Of a DNA stretch of 34,869 bases, positions 7,901-14,468 are shown in pieces (the stretch's first letter is position 1; each line of letters begins with the position of its first letter). The notes below the pieces were generated by a model, which saw nothing but the letters and a program-made list of their open reading frames with translations, made no database searches and was not told the origin of the DNA. A program made the position numbers and the translations under genes. Source of the DNA: UMGS1484 sp045593325. GTDB lineage: Bacteria; Bacillota; Clostridia; Oscillospirales; Acutalibacteraceae. The stretch is taken from assembly GCA_045593325.1 (NCBI GenBank), contig JAZNWL010000060.1:1-34869 (forward strand), read 5' to 3'.

Positions 7901-7926
7901 AGCTATGCGGTTTTCGGTGCGTAGCT
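7901..7926 (+). promoter_or_regulatory. Possible antiterminator hairpin
   Basis: AGCTATGC (7901-7908) can pair with GCGTAGCT (7919-7926), 8 bp with one G-U pair. The downstream arm uses the same bases as the left arm of the terminator at 7917-7925, so the two hairpins exclude each other. This is the geometry of transcription attenuators. The terminator stem looks more stable, so termination would be the default state. Confidence 0.5.
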
Positions 7927-7944
7927 TCGGCTGCGCACTTTTTT
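7917..7944 (+). terminator. Intrinsic terminator with UUCG loop
   Basis: GTGCGTAGC (7917-7925), loop TTCG, GCTGCGCAC (7930-7938), then six Ts (7939-7944): a 9-bp stem with one G-U pair. It ends the structured RNA 63 nt before dockerin gene 1. No good promoter is seen between it and that gene, so read-through is probably needed for expression. Confidence 0.9.
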
Positions 7945-8007
7945 ATTACAAGGAGGGTAGAAAAGGTTTTAATTTCGCTACAATCATTTTAAAAAAAGGA
8001 GTACGTT

Positions 8008-9216
8008 ATGATGAAAAATATGTTCAAACAAAGTATCGCCATGGTATTAGCGTTCTTGCTTATGGTATCTGCTTGTTGTTGTGGTGTGTTTGCCCAAACC
8101 GATTTGGAGCCCATCACTCAAAAAATCAACGCTATGCCCGAACTGTCTTCCTTTGTTTCCCCCACAGACGTGGGAGTTGACAAGGCCTTGGCTGATGCTC
8201 AAGATATGATTACCCTTCTGGCAGAACTTACCGACGATGAATTTTACAACCTTGAAAATTCCTCCAAGGTTTTCGATTTGTATGTTGGTCTTACTCTTAT
8301 GAAATTACAAGACGGCATGCCCACCGAAATTCCCACCAAAGACGATTTGATGGATCAACTGCGTTGGTTGTATGAAAGCACTGTAACCAATACCGATTTG
8401 GTGGGTTCCCTTATGTATTACACGTCTCCTGTAGAATCAGAAGACCCTGATATGCTTTCCACGCTGGGGGAAACTCTGTATTTGGACTACATCGAAAAAT
8501 TGATGGAAGTTCTTACCCGGATTTCTGCCACCATGACCACCATGACCGAAGAAGAACAAGCCGCCATTGAAGCTGAAGCTTTTTCCTGGGCGTTGGACGA
8601 ATACCCCGAAACCTTTACCGTGGACAATTTCTGGGATTATGCTGCCGATTTTTACATGAACGTTTATGATACTCTTCCCGAAGGCGGTTTAGGGGAAGAA
8701 GACACAGCCAGATATCAAGCTTTGGCAGATTCCTTTACCAACTTGGTAGAAAATGAACGTCCCTTTATTATTGAAGCCCTGGAAAAGAAAATTGCCGCAA
8801 ACTGCGATGTGGAAAAAGCCTCTGTTGCCTCCGAATTGGCTTTGGTGTTGTATCATGAACCTGTTTGCGATGCTATATTTAACGACTTGGATTTATTAGG
8901 CTGGTTGTATGAAGAAGATGCTTCTTTGCTGGTGTCCAATTATGAAGTGTACGAGGAATACGATGCCATTGTGTATCCTTGGGTTTATGAAGATTACAGT
9001 TATGGCGATTTGAACGGTGATGGCAACATCAATGCTGTGGATGCTTTGATGGTATTGAAAATGGCTGTTGGCAAACTGGAAGCCACCGAAGATGACTATT
9101 GGATTGGCGACGTTGACGGTGATAGCGAATTGAATGCCAAAGATGCCTTGTATATCTTGAGATACGCCGTAGGTAAAATTGACTATTTCCCTGTGGAAGA
9201 AGTAGTGTTTGAATAA
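8008..9216 (+). CDS. Secreted dockerin-domain protein 1
   Basis: The first 30 residues form a signal peptide: Met-Met-Lys start, hydrophobic core ending near SACCCGVFAQ. Residues 30-330 are a mostly helical acidic domain that I do not recognise. The C-terminus is a type I-like dockerin: a first calcium loop GDLNGDGNINAVDAL near residue 333 and a second, GDVDGDSELNAKDAL, near 367. Each is followed by a helix ending AVGK. Dockerins bind cohesins, so the protein is inferred to be exported and attached to a scaffoldin or surface cohesin; no cohesin or glycosidase gene is nearby. AAAGGAG precedes the ATG. The gene is paralogous along its whole length to the next gene (402 and 404 residues). Expression appears to depend on reading through the terminator at 7917. 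Confidence 0.9.
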   Translation: MMKNMFKQSIAMVLAFLLMVSACCCGVFAQTDLEPITQKINAMPELSSFVSPTDVGVDKALADAQDMITLLAELTDDEFYNLENSSKVFDLYVGLTLMKLQDGMPTEIPTKDDLMDQLRWLYESTVTNTDLVGSLMYYTSPVESEDPDMLSTLGETLYLDYIEKLMEVLTRISATMTTMTEEEQAAIEAEAFSWALDEYPETFTVDNFWDYAADFYMNVYDTLPEGGLGEEDTARYQALADSFTNLVENERPFIIEALEKKIAANCDVEKASVASELALVLYHEPVCDAIFNDLDLLGWLYEEDASLLVSNYEVYEEYDAIVYPWVYEDYSYGDLNGDGNINAVDALMVLKMAVGKLEATEDDYWIGDVDGDSELNAKDALYILRYAVGKIDYFPVEEVVFE

Positions 9217-9230
9217 AATACAGGAATCAT

Positions 9231-9262
9231 GCCCTGCACGGTTTCCGTGCAGGGCTGTTCTT
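9231..9262 (+). terminator. Terminator after dockerin gene 1
   Basis: A perfect 11-bp stem (9231-9241 with 9245-9255) with a TTT loop is followed by TGTTCTT. The stem is very strong but the T-tract is broken, so termination may be incomplete. Confidence 0.75.
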
Positions 9263-9270
9263 ATGGAAAA

Positions 9271-9288
9271 GGTTACAAAATTGTAACC
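9271..9288. promoter_or_regulatory. Palindromic box 2 (GGTTACAA-AA-TTGTAACC)
   Basis: Perfect 8+2+8 inverted repeat, identical to box 1 except for the last base. It lies 3 nt upstream of box 3, so the dockerin 2 promoter has two tandem copies. Two 18-nt boxes 21 nt apart centre to centre lie about two helical turns apart, which would suit cooperative binding on one DNA face. Confidence 0.7.
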
Positions 9289-9291
9289 TAA

Positions 9292-9309
9292 GGTTACAAC
9301 ATTGTAACT
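9292..9309. promoter_or_regulatory. Palindromic box 3 (GGTTACAA-CA-TTGTAACT)
   Basis: Third copy of the palindrome. It shares its last T with the -35 hexamer TTTACA (9309-9314), exactly as box 1 does with TTGACG. The sequence around it aligns with the 7668-7695 region over nearly 30 bases with few differences. Confidence 0.7.
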
Positions 9310-9338
9310 TTACAAAGAAGGGGAGTGTATGGTATACT
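9309..9338 (+). promoter_or_regulatory. Promoter of the dockerin 2 - TSCPD - comEA unit
   Basis: TTTACA (9309-9314), an 18-nt spacer and TATACT (9333-9338). The start is expected near 9345, with ribosome site AAGGAGGG at 9351-9358 and ATG at 9365. The weaker -35 and the two palindromes upstream suggest regulated, possibly activator-dependent, expression. Confidence 0.7.
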
Positions 9339-9364
9339 GAAAACAGAACGAAGGAGGGATCGTT

Positions 9365-10579
9365 ATGAAAAAGACGTTTCAAATTTTAGTGGCTGTTTTT
9401 CTGATCGTTTCGCTGTTGCCTTGCTATGTTGCGGCTGACTCGCAAACCAAAGAAGTGCAAGACATGGTAGATGCCCTTCCTTTACTTTCCTCGGTGGATG
9501 CTGACAATTACCAGCAGGTGTTCACACAGACCAAACAAACGGTGTATGCTTTGGCAAATTTGCCTGATTGGCAAATGGAAGAAATCAAGGATTACCAAAA
9601 AGCAATACAACTTTATATTGATTTAATTGTCATGAAGGTTGAATCCTTGCTGCCCACCGAAGTCACCACCCAAGAGAATTATCTGGAACAAACCGTTGCT
9701 TTGGAAACGGTGAATGATATCCTCTTTGAGCAGGAACCGTTGTTTGTGCTGGCAGAATATACCTATGACACGGTAAATCCTATTTTTTATCCCCCGGAAA
9801 CCACCACGGGTTTTGTGGCATTATATAATGTGCAACTGTTGTATCATGAAGCTTGTCAGCGTCGGGTGGACTATCTGTCCAACTTTTATGAGGCACAGCG
9901 GTTTGCTTTGAAGGAATTGGAGTATACCCTTGCGCTGGAAAATTTCCCTGAAACCTTTACCCAGGAAAATGTGTTGACTTACGCCAACGATTTTGTTATG
10001 CTGATTCACGAGGTTGAAAATTGGGACGGCAAGTATTATTATCTCAATGAGTTTTCCCCTGAAAACGGAGAGCGGTATGACACGCTTCGGCAGGATTTTG
10101 AAGTTGCCATGGGTATTTATTCGGATTATTTCATGGAACAGATTGACCGGGAAATTCTAACCCTTTGTGGGAATGGTCGGGCTGCCTCTTTGTCTTACCT
10201 TCGTTTGCAGGTGATTGAACGCCCCTTGTATGAACAGCTGGCAGGGCAAATTGAAGCTCTGGCATTTATCAATGGCGTTCGGGTGTATAACGGGATTGAA
10301 AATCTCGCTCTTTTTGAAGCTTATGAACAAAACTTTTTCCCTGAAACCTTTCCTTTTGGGGATCTGGATGGGGACTATCTGGTCAATGCATCGGACGCTT
10401 TACGCATCTTGCGGGTGGCGGTCGGAAAAGAACAGGTGAATCAAGCTCGTTTTACCGTTGGTGACGTAGACGGCAGCGGTGAGTTAAACGCCAAGGATGC
10501 TTTGTTGGTGTTGCAATTTGCCGTAAACATGATCGACTGGTTCCCTGTAGAAATGGAATTGTACGGAATTGTAGAATAA
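9365..10579 (+). CDS. Secreted dockerin-domain protein 2, paralogue of protein 1
   Basis: A signal peptide of about 25 residues (Lys-Lys, hydrophobic core, cut near VAADSQ) precedes an unrecognised helical domain. This domain aligns end to end with protein 1: both have an LSS motif near the start of the mature protein, an LY...L.MK... segment leading to LPTEVTT/MPTEIPT, and a PETFT..N...YA.DF block. The dockerin starts at the same residue (about 333) with loops GDLDGDYLVNASDAL and GDVDGSGELNAKDAL. The first loop has Tyr-Leu in place of Gly-x, but the Asp ligands remain. The role is presumably surface or scaffoldin attachment; the function of the N-terminal domain is unknown. It shares a short-gap unit with the two following genes and has the palindrome-linked promoter upstream. 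Confidence 0.9.
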   Translation: MKKTFQILVAVFLIVSLLPCYVAADSQTKEVQDMVDALPLLSSVDADNYQQVFTQTKQTVYALANLPDWQMEEIKDYQKAIQLYIDLIVMKVESLLPTEVTTQENYLEQTVALETVNDILFEQEPLFVLAEYTYDTVNPIFYPPETTTGFVALYNVQLLYHEACQRRVDYLSNFYEAQRFALKELEYTLALENFPETFTQENVLTYANDFVMLIHEVENWDGKYYYLNEFSPENGERYDTLRQDFEVAMGIYSDYFMEQIDREILTLCGNGRAASLSYLRLQVIERPLYEQLAGQIEALAFINGVRVYNGIENLALFEAYEQNFFPETFPFGDLDGDYLVNASDALRILRVAVGKEQVNQARFTVGDVDGSGELNAKDALLVLQFAVNMIDWFPVEMELYGIVE

Positions 10580-10599
10580 TAGAATAAGGAGTAAATAGT

Positions 10600-10857
10600 A
10601 TGGCACATTTTACCTATCCTACACAGTTTACCTGTGCTATGAAAATTGACTTCGATTTAGAAGGAGACGTTGTAACTAACGTTTCCTTTACCGGGGGTTG
10701 CAATGGCAATCTGAAAGCCATTGCCCGTTTGGTCGACGGATTCACCGTGGAACAAATTGAAGAAAAACTCAAAGGGAATACCTGTGGCATGAAACCCACG
10801 TCCTGCGCTGACCAACTGGCAAGAGCGGTGCGAAAAGCTTATGAAACTGCCAAATGA
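10600..10857 (+). CDS. Small TSCPD-domain protein (TIGR03905-like)
   Basis: An 85-residue protein with GGCNGNLKAIARLVDG near residues 28-43 and a C-terminal GNTCGMKPTSCADQLARA. This is the pattern of the short stand-alone TSCPD proteins related to the C-terminal part of B12-dependent ribonucleotide reductases; here the motif reads TSCAD. Conserved cysteines suggest metal or thiol chemistry, but no reaction is established to my knowledge. AAGGAG precedes the ATG. It starts 20 nt after dockerin gene 2, and its last 17 nt overlap the next gene, so the three are probably cotranscribed. Why it travels with secreted dockerin and DNA-binding genes is not evident. Confidence 0.85.
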   Translation: MAHFTYPTQFTCAMKIDFDLEGDVVTNVSFTGGCNGNLKAIARLVDGFTVEQIEEKLKGNTCGMKPTSCADQLARAVRKAYETAK

Positions 10858-11206
10858 GTCGTTTTGCCTGGGGGTTATCGGTTGTTTGGCGGTGGGAATC
10901 ATTTGCTTCGCAGGCCTTGCCATGGAATACGGATGGTTCGGTTACGGGGAACTTGAAAGCCCCTCTGCTGAGATTTCCCACGGGTTTACTTCGGAGGTTT
11001 CCTCGCGGGAATTGTATATCAACGTGAACACTGCCTCTGTAGCGAAACTGAAAACCGTTCCCGGCATAGGGGAAGAATTGGCACGGCAAATTGTGCTGTA
11101 CCGTCAGTTTAACGGTGAGTTTAAGGAGCTCACCCAACTGTTGGAAGTTCAGGGAATGGATGAGGATACCTTAATTCGAATCAACCCTTATATTACATGT
11201 GAATAA
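10841..11206 (+). CDS. ComEA-like membrane-anchored helix-hairpin-helix protein
   Basis: A 121-residue protein with one N-terminal hydrophobic segment at about 8-29, a spacer, then a ComEA-type helix-hairpin-helix domain beginning INVNTASVAKLKTVPGIGEE and ending IRINPYI. ComEA homologues bind double-stranded DNA outside the membrane during natural uptake. The usual partner comEC is absent here and the SLBB domain of full ComEA is missing, so a competence role is only possible. The start overlaps the TSCPD gene by 17 nt, implying translational coupling. A strong terminator follows 6 nt after the stop. Confidence 0.85.
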   Translation: MKLPNESFCLGVIGCLAVGIICFAGLAMEYGWFGYGELESPSAEISHGFTSEVSSRELYINVNTASVAKLKTVPGIGEELARQIVLYRQFNGEFKELTQLLEVQGMDEDTLIRINPYITCE

Positions 11207-11211
11207 CGTAG

Positions 11212-11246
11212 ACGCCCGAAGGACATTTTGTTCTTCGGGCGTTTTT
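11212..11246 (+). terminator. Terminator of the dockerin 2 - comEA unit
   Basis: ACGCCCGAAG (11212-11221) pairs perfectly with CTTCGGGCGT (11233-11242), followed by TTTT. It separates the accessory unit from the sporulation genes. Confidence 0.92.
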
Positions 11247-11253
11247 GTATGTT

Positions 11254-11282
11254 GCATAACCCTTGGGGAGATTTCATACACA
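11254..11282 (+). promoter_or_regulatory. Candidate sigma-E promoter of spmAB
   Basis: GCATAAC as -35, a 14-nt spacer and CATACACA as -10 resemble the mother-cell sigma-E consensus (KMATATW, 13-15 nt, CATACAHT). The -10 ends 21 nt before the start codon, as it does (22 nt) before spoIIIAA and spoIVFA. Read alone the match is moderate; the shared geometry strengthens it. Confidence 0.5.
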
Positions 11283-11302
11283 TGGTTTGGGAGGGATTAC
11301 CC

Positions 11303-11902
11303 ATGATGAATTACGTTTGGGGTTTGCTCATGGTGATTTCGGTGATATGCGGCATCGTAACAGGACGGGTGTCTCAGGTGTCGGACGCGGTTTTGACAGG
11401 TGGCACCCAGGGGGTTGAGCTGTGTATTACTTTATTGAGCATGATGGTTCTTTGGGGAGGACTCACCGCCATTATGCAACAGTCAGGGTTATCATCCTTG
11501 TTGGGGAAATTGCTCTCTCCTGTGATGAAATGGTTGTTCCCCGAGTTAAAACAGGAACCAAGGGCACGGGACGCCATTGCCATGAATGTTGCCGCCAATA
11601 TGTTAGGGTTGGGAAATGCGGCAACCCCTTTGGGTTTAAAGGCTATGAAGGAATTAAGCCGTGTGAATAACTGTTCCAAGGTGGCAAGTAACAGCATGGT
11701 CACCTTTGTGGTACTGAATTCGGTTTCGGTGCAACTGATTCCCACGGGACTTTTTATTTTACGAAAACAGTTTGATGCGGCAAACCCCACCGACGTGTTG
11801 TCGGCAGTTTGGTTTGCCTCTGTCACTTCGGCGGCCATTGGGGTCTTTTTGGCTTTGTTATTGAACGGAAAAAAGGGGCGGCTGTATGGCAAATCTCGGT
11901 GA
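11303..11902 (+). CDS. spmA: Spore maturation protein SpmA
   Basis: Multipass membrane protein with the nucleoside-transporter gate (GATE) fold. In Bacillus, SpmA and SpmB are required for full dehydration of the spore core. Visible are the N-terminal MNYVWGLLMV segment, GIVTGRVSQVSDAVLTGG, NVAANMLGLGNAATPLGLKAM and NSMVTFVVLNSVSVQLIP, all typical of SpmA. The frame opens upstream inside the terminator at 11212, so the start is set at ATG 11303, with GGGAGGG 7 nt before it; the adjacent ATG 11306 is equally possible. The protein has 199 residues. spmB overlaps its end by 17 nt. Expression in the mother cell is suggested by the promoter just upstream. Confidence 0.92.
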   Translation: MMNYVWGLLMVISVICGIVTGRVSQVSDAVLTGGTQGVELCITLLSMMVLWGGLTAIMQQSGLSSLLGKLLSPVMKWLFPELKQEPRARDAIAMNVAANMLGLGNAATPLGLKAMKELSRVNNCSKVASNSMVTFVVLNSVSVQLIPTGLFILRKQFDAANPTDVLSAVWFASVTSAAIGVFLALLLNGKKGRLYGKSR

Positions 11903-12425
11903 ATATGCTCTGCCTGTGATGATTCTGCTTATCGTAGGGCATGGATTATTTCGGAAAGTTTCAGTGTTCGATGTGTTTTTGTCAGGGGCGATGGAAGGTC
12001 TGCAAACCGCCGCCACCATTTTGCCCACTTTAGTGGGATTGATTACCGCCGTCACCATGTTTAAAGCATCGGGAGCGTTTGATCTGCTTTCGGTGGCACT
12101 GAATCCCCTGGCAGGGGCGTTGGGGTTGCCTTCTTCGGTCATTCCCTTGATGCTTATTCACCCCATTTCGGGAAGCGGCGGTATGGCGGTCCTTACCGAT
12201 ATTTTAGACCGTTTTGGTCCTGACAGTACCGTGGGGCGTATTGCCTCGGTGATGTGCGGGTCTTCCGAAACCACCTTTTATGCGGTCACGGTGTATTACG
12301 GCGCGTGTGGTGTAACCAGTACCCGCCATACTTTGCCCTGCGCTTTGATCGCCGATTTTGCCGCCGCCGTGTTAAGCGGGGTTGGGGTAAGGCTATTCAT
12401 GGATCAAGTGGGTGGTATATTTTAG
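11886..12425 (+). CDS. spmB: Spore maturation protein SpmB
   Basis: Partner of SpmA, with the same gate fold and 179 residues. Family landmarks are the N-terminal hydrophobic segment ending in GHGLFRKVSVFDVFLSGAM, PTLVGLITAVTMFKASGA, HPISGSGGMAVLTD, and GSSETTFYAVTVYYGACG with a membrane C-terminus. The gene starts inside the spmA coding end, implying coupled translation. The spoIIIA operon begins 39 nt later with its own candidate promoter, whose -35 overlaps the last codons of spmB. Confidence 0.94.
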   Translation: MANLGEYALPVMILLIVGHGLFRKVSVFDVFLSGAMEGLQTAATILPTLVGLITAVTMFKASGAFDLLSVALNPLAGALGLPSSVIPLMLIHPISGSGGMAVLTDILDRFGPDSTVGRIASVMCGSSETTFYAVTVYYGACGVTSTRHTLPCALIADFAAAVLSGVGVRLFMDQVGGIF

Positions 12426-12443
12426 GACAAACTTTCATATTTA
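12415..12443 (+). promoter_or_regulatory. Candidate sigma-E promoter of the spoIIIA operon
   Basis: GTATATT as -35 (six of seven positions fit KMATATW), a 14-nt spacer and CATATTTA as -10. It lies 22 nt before the spoIIIAA ATG, leaving a leader of about 15 nt that contains TTAGGAGTG. The spoIIIA operon is a known sigma-E target in Bacillus. The second half of the -10 is a weaker match. Confidence 0.5.
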
Positions 12444-12464
12444 TGTAGCGTTAGGAGTGATTCC

Positions 12465-13472
12465 ATGAATGGAAAACGATATCGGGAAGCGGTTGGGGTA
12501 GTAGCTTCCCCTATACGGCAGTCCCTTCTTTCACTGGAGGAACAGTATCAAAAGCGGGTGGAAGAGATCCGCTTGCGGGCAGGAAAACCTGTTGTTTTGA
12601 TGTGTGGAAATGAACCCCTTTTCATCACCCCCCAAGGGGAAGTAGGGGCGGATATCACAGGAAGCCCCCTTCTTTGTTCTTACGAATGTTTAGAGCAAAC
12701 CTTTCGGGCGGTTTGCGGTTATTCGGTACATACCCACCAACGGGAAATGGTGCGGGGGTATATCCCTTTAAAAGGCGGTCATCGGGTGGGACTTGCCGCC
12801 ACCATGGTGGAACGGGATGGCGCAGTAACCTCGGTGAAAGAAATTTCTTCTTTGAATATTCGGGTGGCAAGGGAAATCAAAGGAGCGGCAGCGCAAATTC
12901 CATCCTATGCTTTGCAGGGTGGGCTCTTGTTGGCAGGTCCCCCGGGTTGTGGAAAAACCACCCTGTTACGGGATATTGCACGGGTCATTGCAGGAGAGGG
13001 CACCACCCCCGGGAGGAAGGTTGTGGTGCTGGATGAACGGGGAGAATTGGCTGCCATGTGGGATGGCATGCCCCAGAATGATGTGGGAATTAACACCGAT
13101 ATTCTGAATGGTTTTTCCAAAGTGGTTGGCATGGAAATGGCCATTCGGAGTTTATCCCCTCAGGTGATCATTTGTGATGAAATCGGCTCGGAAGAAGAAG
13201 CCAAAGGGTTGCTTAGTTGTGTTCATGCCGGCGTGGAGATCATCGCTACGGTTCATGGGGGCAATGAGAGGGAAGTGTATGCCAAACCCTGGGTTATAAA
13301 ACTATTGCGAAGCGGTGTTTTTGCTTATGTGGGATTTCTTGGGTTGGACGCTGAACGGCAACGAAAAGCTACGGTTTATCAAACGAAAGAATGGTTGTAT
13401 GAAATGGATAGGAATTGTTCTGCTGGCGGGCACTCTTTGCCTGATGGGTGTTCGGGAGGCGGCGAATTATAA
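12465..13472 (+). CDS. spoIIIAA: Stage III sporulation ATPase SpoIIIAA
   Basis: Secretion-type ATPase on the mother-cell side of the SpoIIIA-SpoIIQ channel that supports the engulfed forespore. The Walker A motif GPPGCGKTT lies near residue 158. VVVLDERGELAAMWDG and SPQVIICDEIGSEEEA (Walker B) follow, then ATVHGG. The N-terminal domain with EEIRLRAGKPV is typical. The protein has 335 residues, slightly long. The last 24 or so codons overlap the next gene in another frame, and this tail, rich in Gly, Ser and Cys, looks unlike family C-termini. AGGAGTG precedes the ATG. It is the first gene of the eight-gene operon. Confidence 0.95.
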   Translation: MNGKRYREAVGVVASPIRQSLLSLEEQYQKRVEEIRLRAGKPVVLMCGNEPLFITPQGEVGADITGSPLLCSYECLEQTFRAVCGYSVHTHQREMVRGYIPLKGGHRVGLAATMVERDGAVTSVKEISSLNIRVAREIKGAAAQIPSYALQGGLLLAGPPGCGKTTLLRDIARVIAGEGTTPGRKVVVLDERGELAAMWDGMPQNDVGINTDILNGFSKVVGMEMAIRSLSPQVIICDEIGSEEEAKGLLSCVHAGVEIIATVHGGNEREVYAKPWVIKLLRSGVFAYVGFLGLDAERQRKATVYQTKEWLYEMDRNCSAGGHSLPDGCSGGGEL

Positions 13473-13872
13473 AAAACAAATGGTATTTTGGCAAGCAATG
13501 GAACAACTTGCCTCTTTTTTTATAACTGAATTGCGGTTTACTTGTGACGAACCCATGAAGATCTTTTCTCGGTATCTTCGACAATGTGACTATGAGATTG
13601 ACCTGTCAAACGTTACCTTAAAGCAAGGGTTTGGTGAGTTCCTTTCCCAAGGATTACAGTGTGAATGGGCAAGAGATGAGGAAAGTGTTGTCTCCTTTGT
13701 TAACGGGTTGGGAGCAACCGATCTGGAAGGGCAACTTTCCCATTGTGGTCGGCATCAGCGGATATTTGCTTTTAAGTATGAAAACTCCTGTGAAGCCTAT
13801 CGGGTGCAGGGAAAATTACGGCAAAAATTATGGATGTTGGCAGGGGCTGCCACAACGGTTTTGTTTTTATAA
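13399..13872 (+). CDS. spoIIIAB: Stage III sporulation protein SpoIIIAB
   Basis: A 157-residue protein with N- and C-terminal hydrophobic segments around a helical domain resembling GspF-type secretion proteins; it is thought to couple the SpoIIIAA ATPase to the membrane complex. The ATG at 13399 is chosen because the membrane segment WIGIVLLAGTLCLMG begins right after it, and GAAAG lies upstream. The open frame extends back to 13315 without family similarity. This start overlaps spoIIIAA by 74 nt, much more than the 4-nt overlaps elsewhere in the operon. FFITELRFTCDEPMKIF and the C-terminal KLRQKLWMLAGAA segment fit the family. Confidence 0.88.
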   Translation: MKWIGIVLLAGTLCLMGVREAANYKKQMVFWQAMEQLASFFITELRFTCDEPMKIFSRYLRQCDYEIDLSNVTLKQGFGEFLSQGLQCEWARDEESVVSFVNGLGATDLEGQLSHCGRHQRIFAFKYENSCEAYRVQGKLRQKLWMLAGAATTVLFL

Positions 13873-13887
13873 AGGATGTGAGAACCC

Positions 13888-14082
13888 ATGGATGTGGATT
13901 TGATTTTTAAAATTGCGGCAGTTGGGATCATTGTGGCGGTTTTAAACCAGTTGCTGATTCGTTCAGGGCGGGAAGAACAAGCCTTAATGACTACTCTGGC
14001 AGGATTGATTGTGGTATTGCTTTTGCTGGTGGAACAAATTGCCGACTTGTTTAACACCATTAAGAACGTGTTTGGTCTATGA
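13888..14082 (+). CDS. spoIIIAC: Stage III sporulation protein SpoIIIAC
   Basis: A small membrane protein of 64 residues with two hydrophobic segments (about 6-23 and 34-50) joined by LIRSGREEQALM. Length, topology and place between spoIIIAB and spoIIIAD match SpoIIIAC, a small component of the SpoIIIA channel. A good ribosome site, AAAGGATGTGAG, precedes the ATG. Its stop overlaps the start of spoIIIAD (ATGA). Confidence 0.93.
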   Translation: MDVDLIFKIAAVGIIVAVLNQLLIRSGREEQALMTTLAGLIVVLLLLVEQIADLFNTIKNVFGL

Positions 14083-14468
14083 GTGTTTTTATGGTGTTGG
14101 GCATAGCCGCTTTTGTGGCGACGGCAGGGGTTTTGTTACGGGGATATCACCCCGCCCTGGGTATCTGTTTGTCCTTGGCAGGCGGCGTTTTTCTTCTGCT
14201 GGGTTGTGTAAGTGACCTTGTGGAAATTGTCAACCGTCTTGGGGAGTTGATGGCAAAAACTCAGACCGAAACCGCTTTTTTCGGCATCTTGCTAAAGGCA
14301 CTGGGCATTTGTTATATTTGTCAATTTGCAGGAGATTTGTGTCGGGATGCCCAGGAAACTGCCTTGGCGGGATATGTGGAATTGGCAGGAAAAATCACGG
14401 TGGTGGGGCTGTCGTTACCCTTGATTTCAAAGGTGGTGGAAACAGTTGTAAAACTGATAGACGTATGA
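14079..14468 (+). CDS. spoIIIAD: Stage III sporulation protein SpoIIIAD
   Basis: A 129-residue membrane protein related to SpoIIIAC but longer, with four likely membrane segments. The central ELMAKTQTETAFFGILLKALGICYI and the C-terminal CRDAQETALAGYVELAGKI are typical of SpoIIIAD. It is a predicted structural component of the mother-cell side of the feeding channel. It overlaps spoIIIAC by 4 nt and spoIIIAE by 4 nt, so translation is probably coupled along the operon. Confidence 0.93.
   Translation: MSVFMVLGIAAFVATAGVLLRGYHPALGICLSLAGGVFLLLGCVSDLVEIVNRLGELMAKTQTETAFFGILLKALGICYICQFAGDLCRDAQETALAGYVELAGKITVVGLSLPLISKVVETVVKLIDV

Larger units (their letters stand above)
7781..7944 (+). ncRNA. 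Structured non-coding or leader RNA (6S-like rod), identity uncertain
   Basis: A perfect 14-bp closing stem joins 7781-7794 to 7879-7892. Inside come an internal loop (7795-7803 against 7873-7878), CCCT/AGGG (7804-7807 with 7869-7872), a small bubble and an 11-bp arm (7811-7821 with 7854-7864, one G-U pair). The apical part can form a GTTTTT/AAAAAC hairpin. A terminator ends the unit at 7944. A rod with a closing stem at +1 and an internal bubble recalls 6S RNA, which mimics an open promoter. However, 112 nt between the stem ends is short for 6S, and I cannot confirm conserved 6S residues. The alternative is a cis-acting leader of the dockerin gene at 8008. I see no protein in 7600-8007. Confidence 0.7.
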
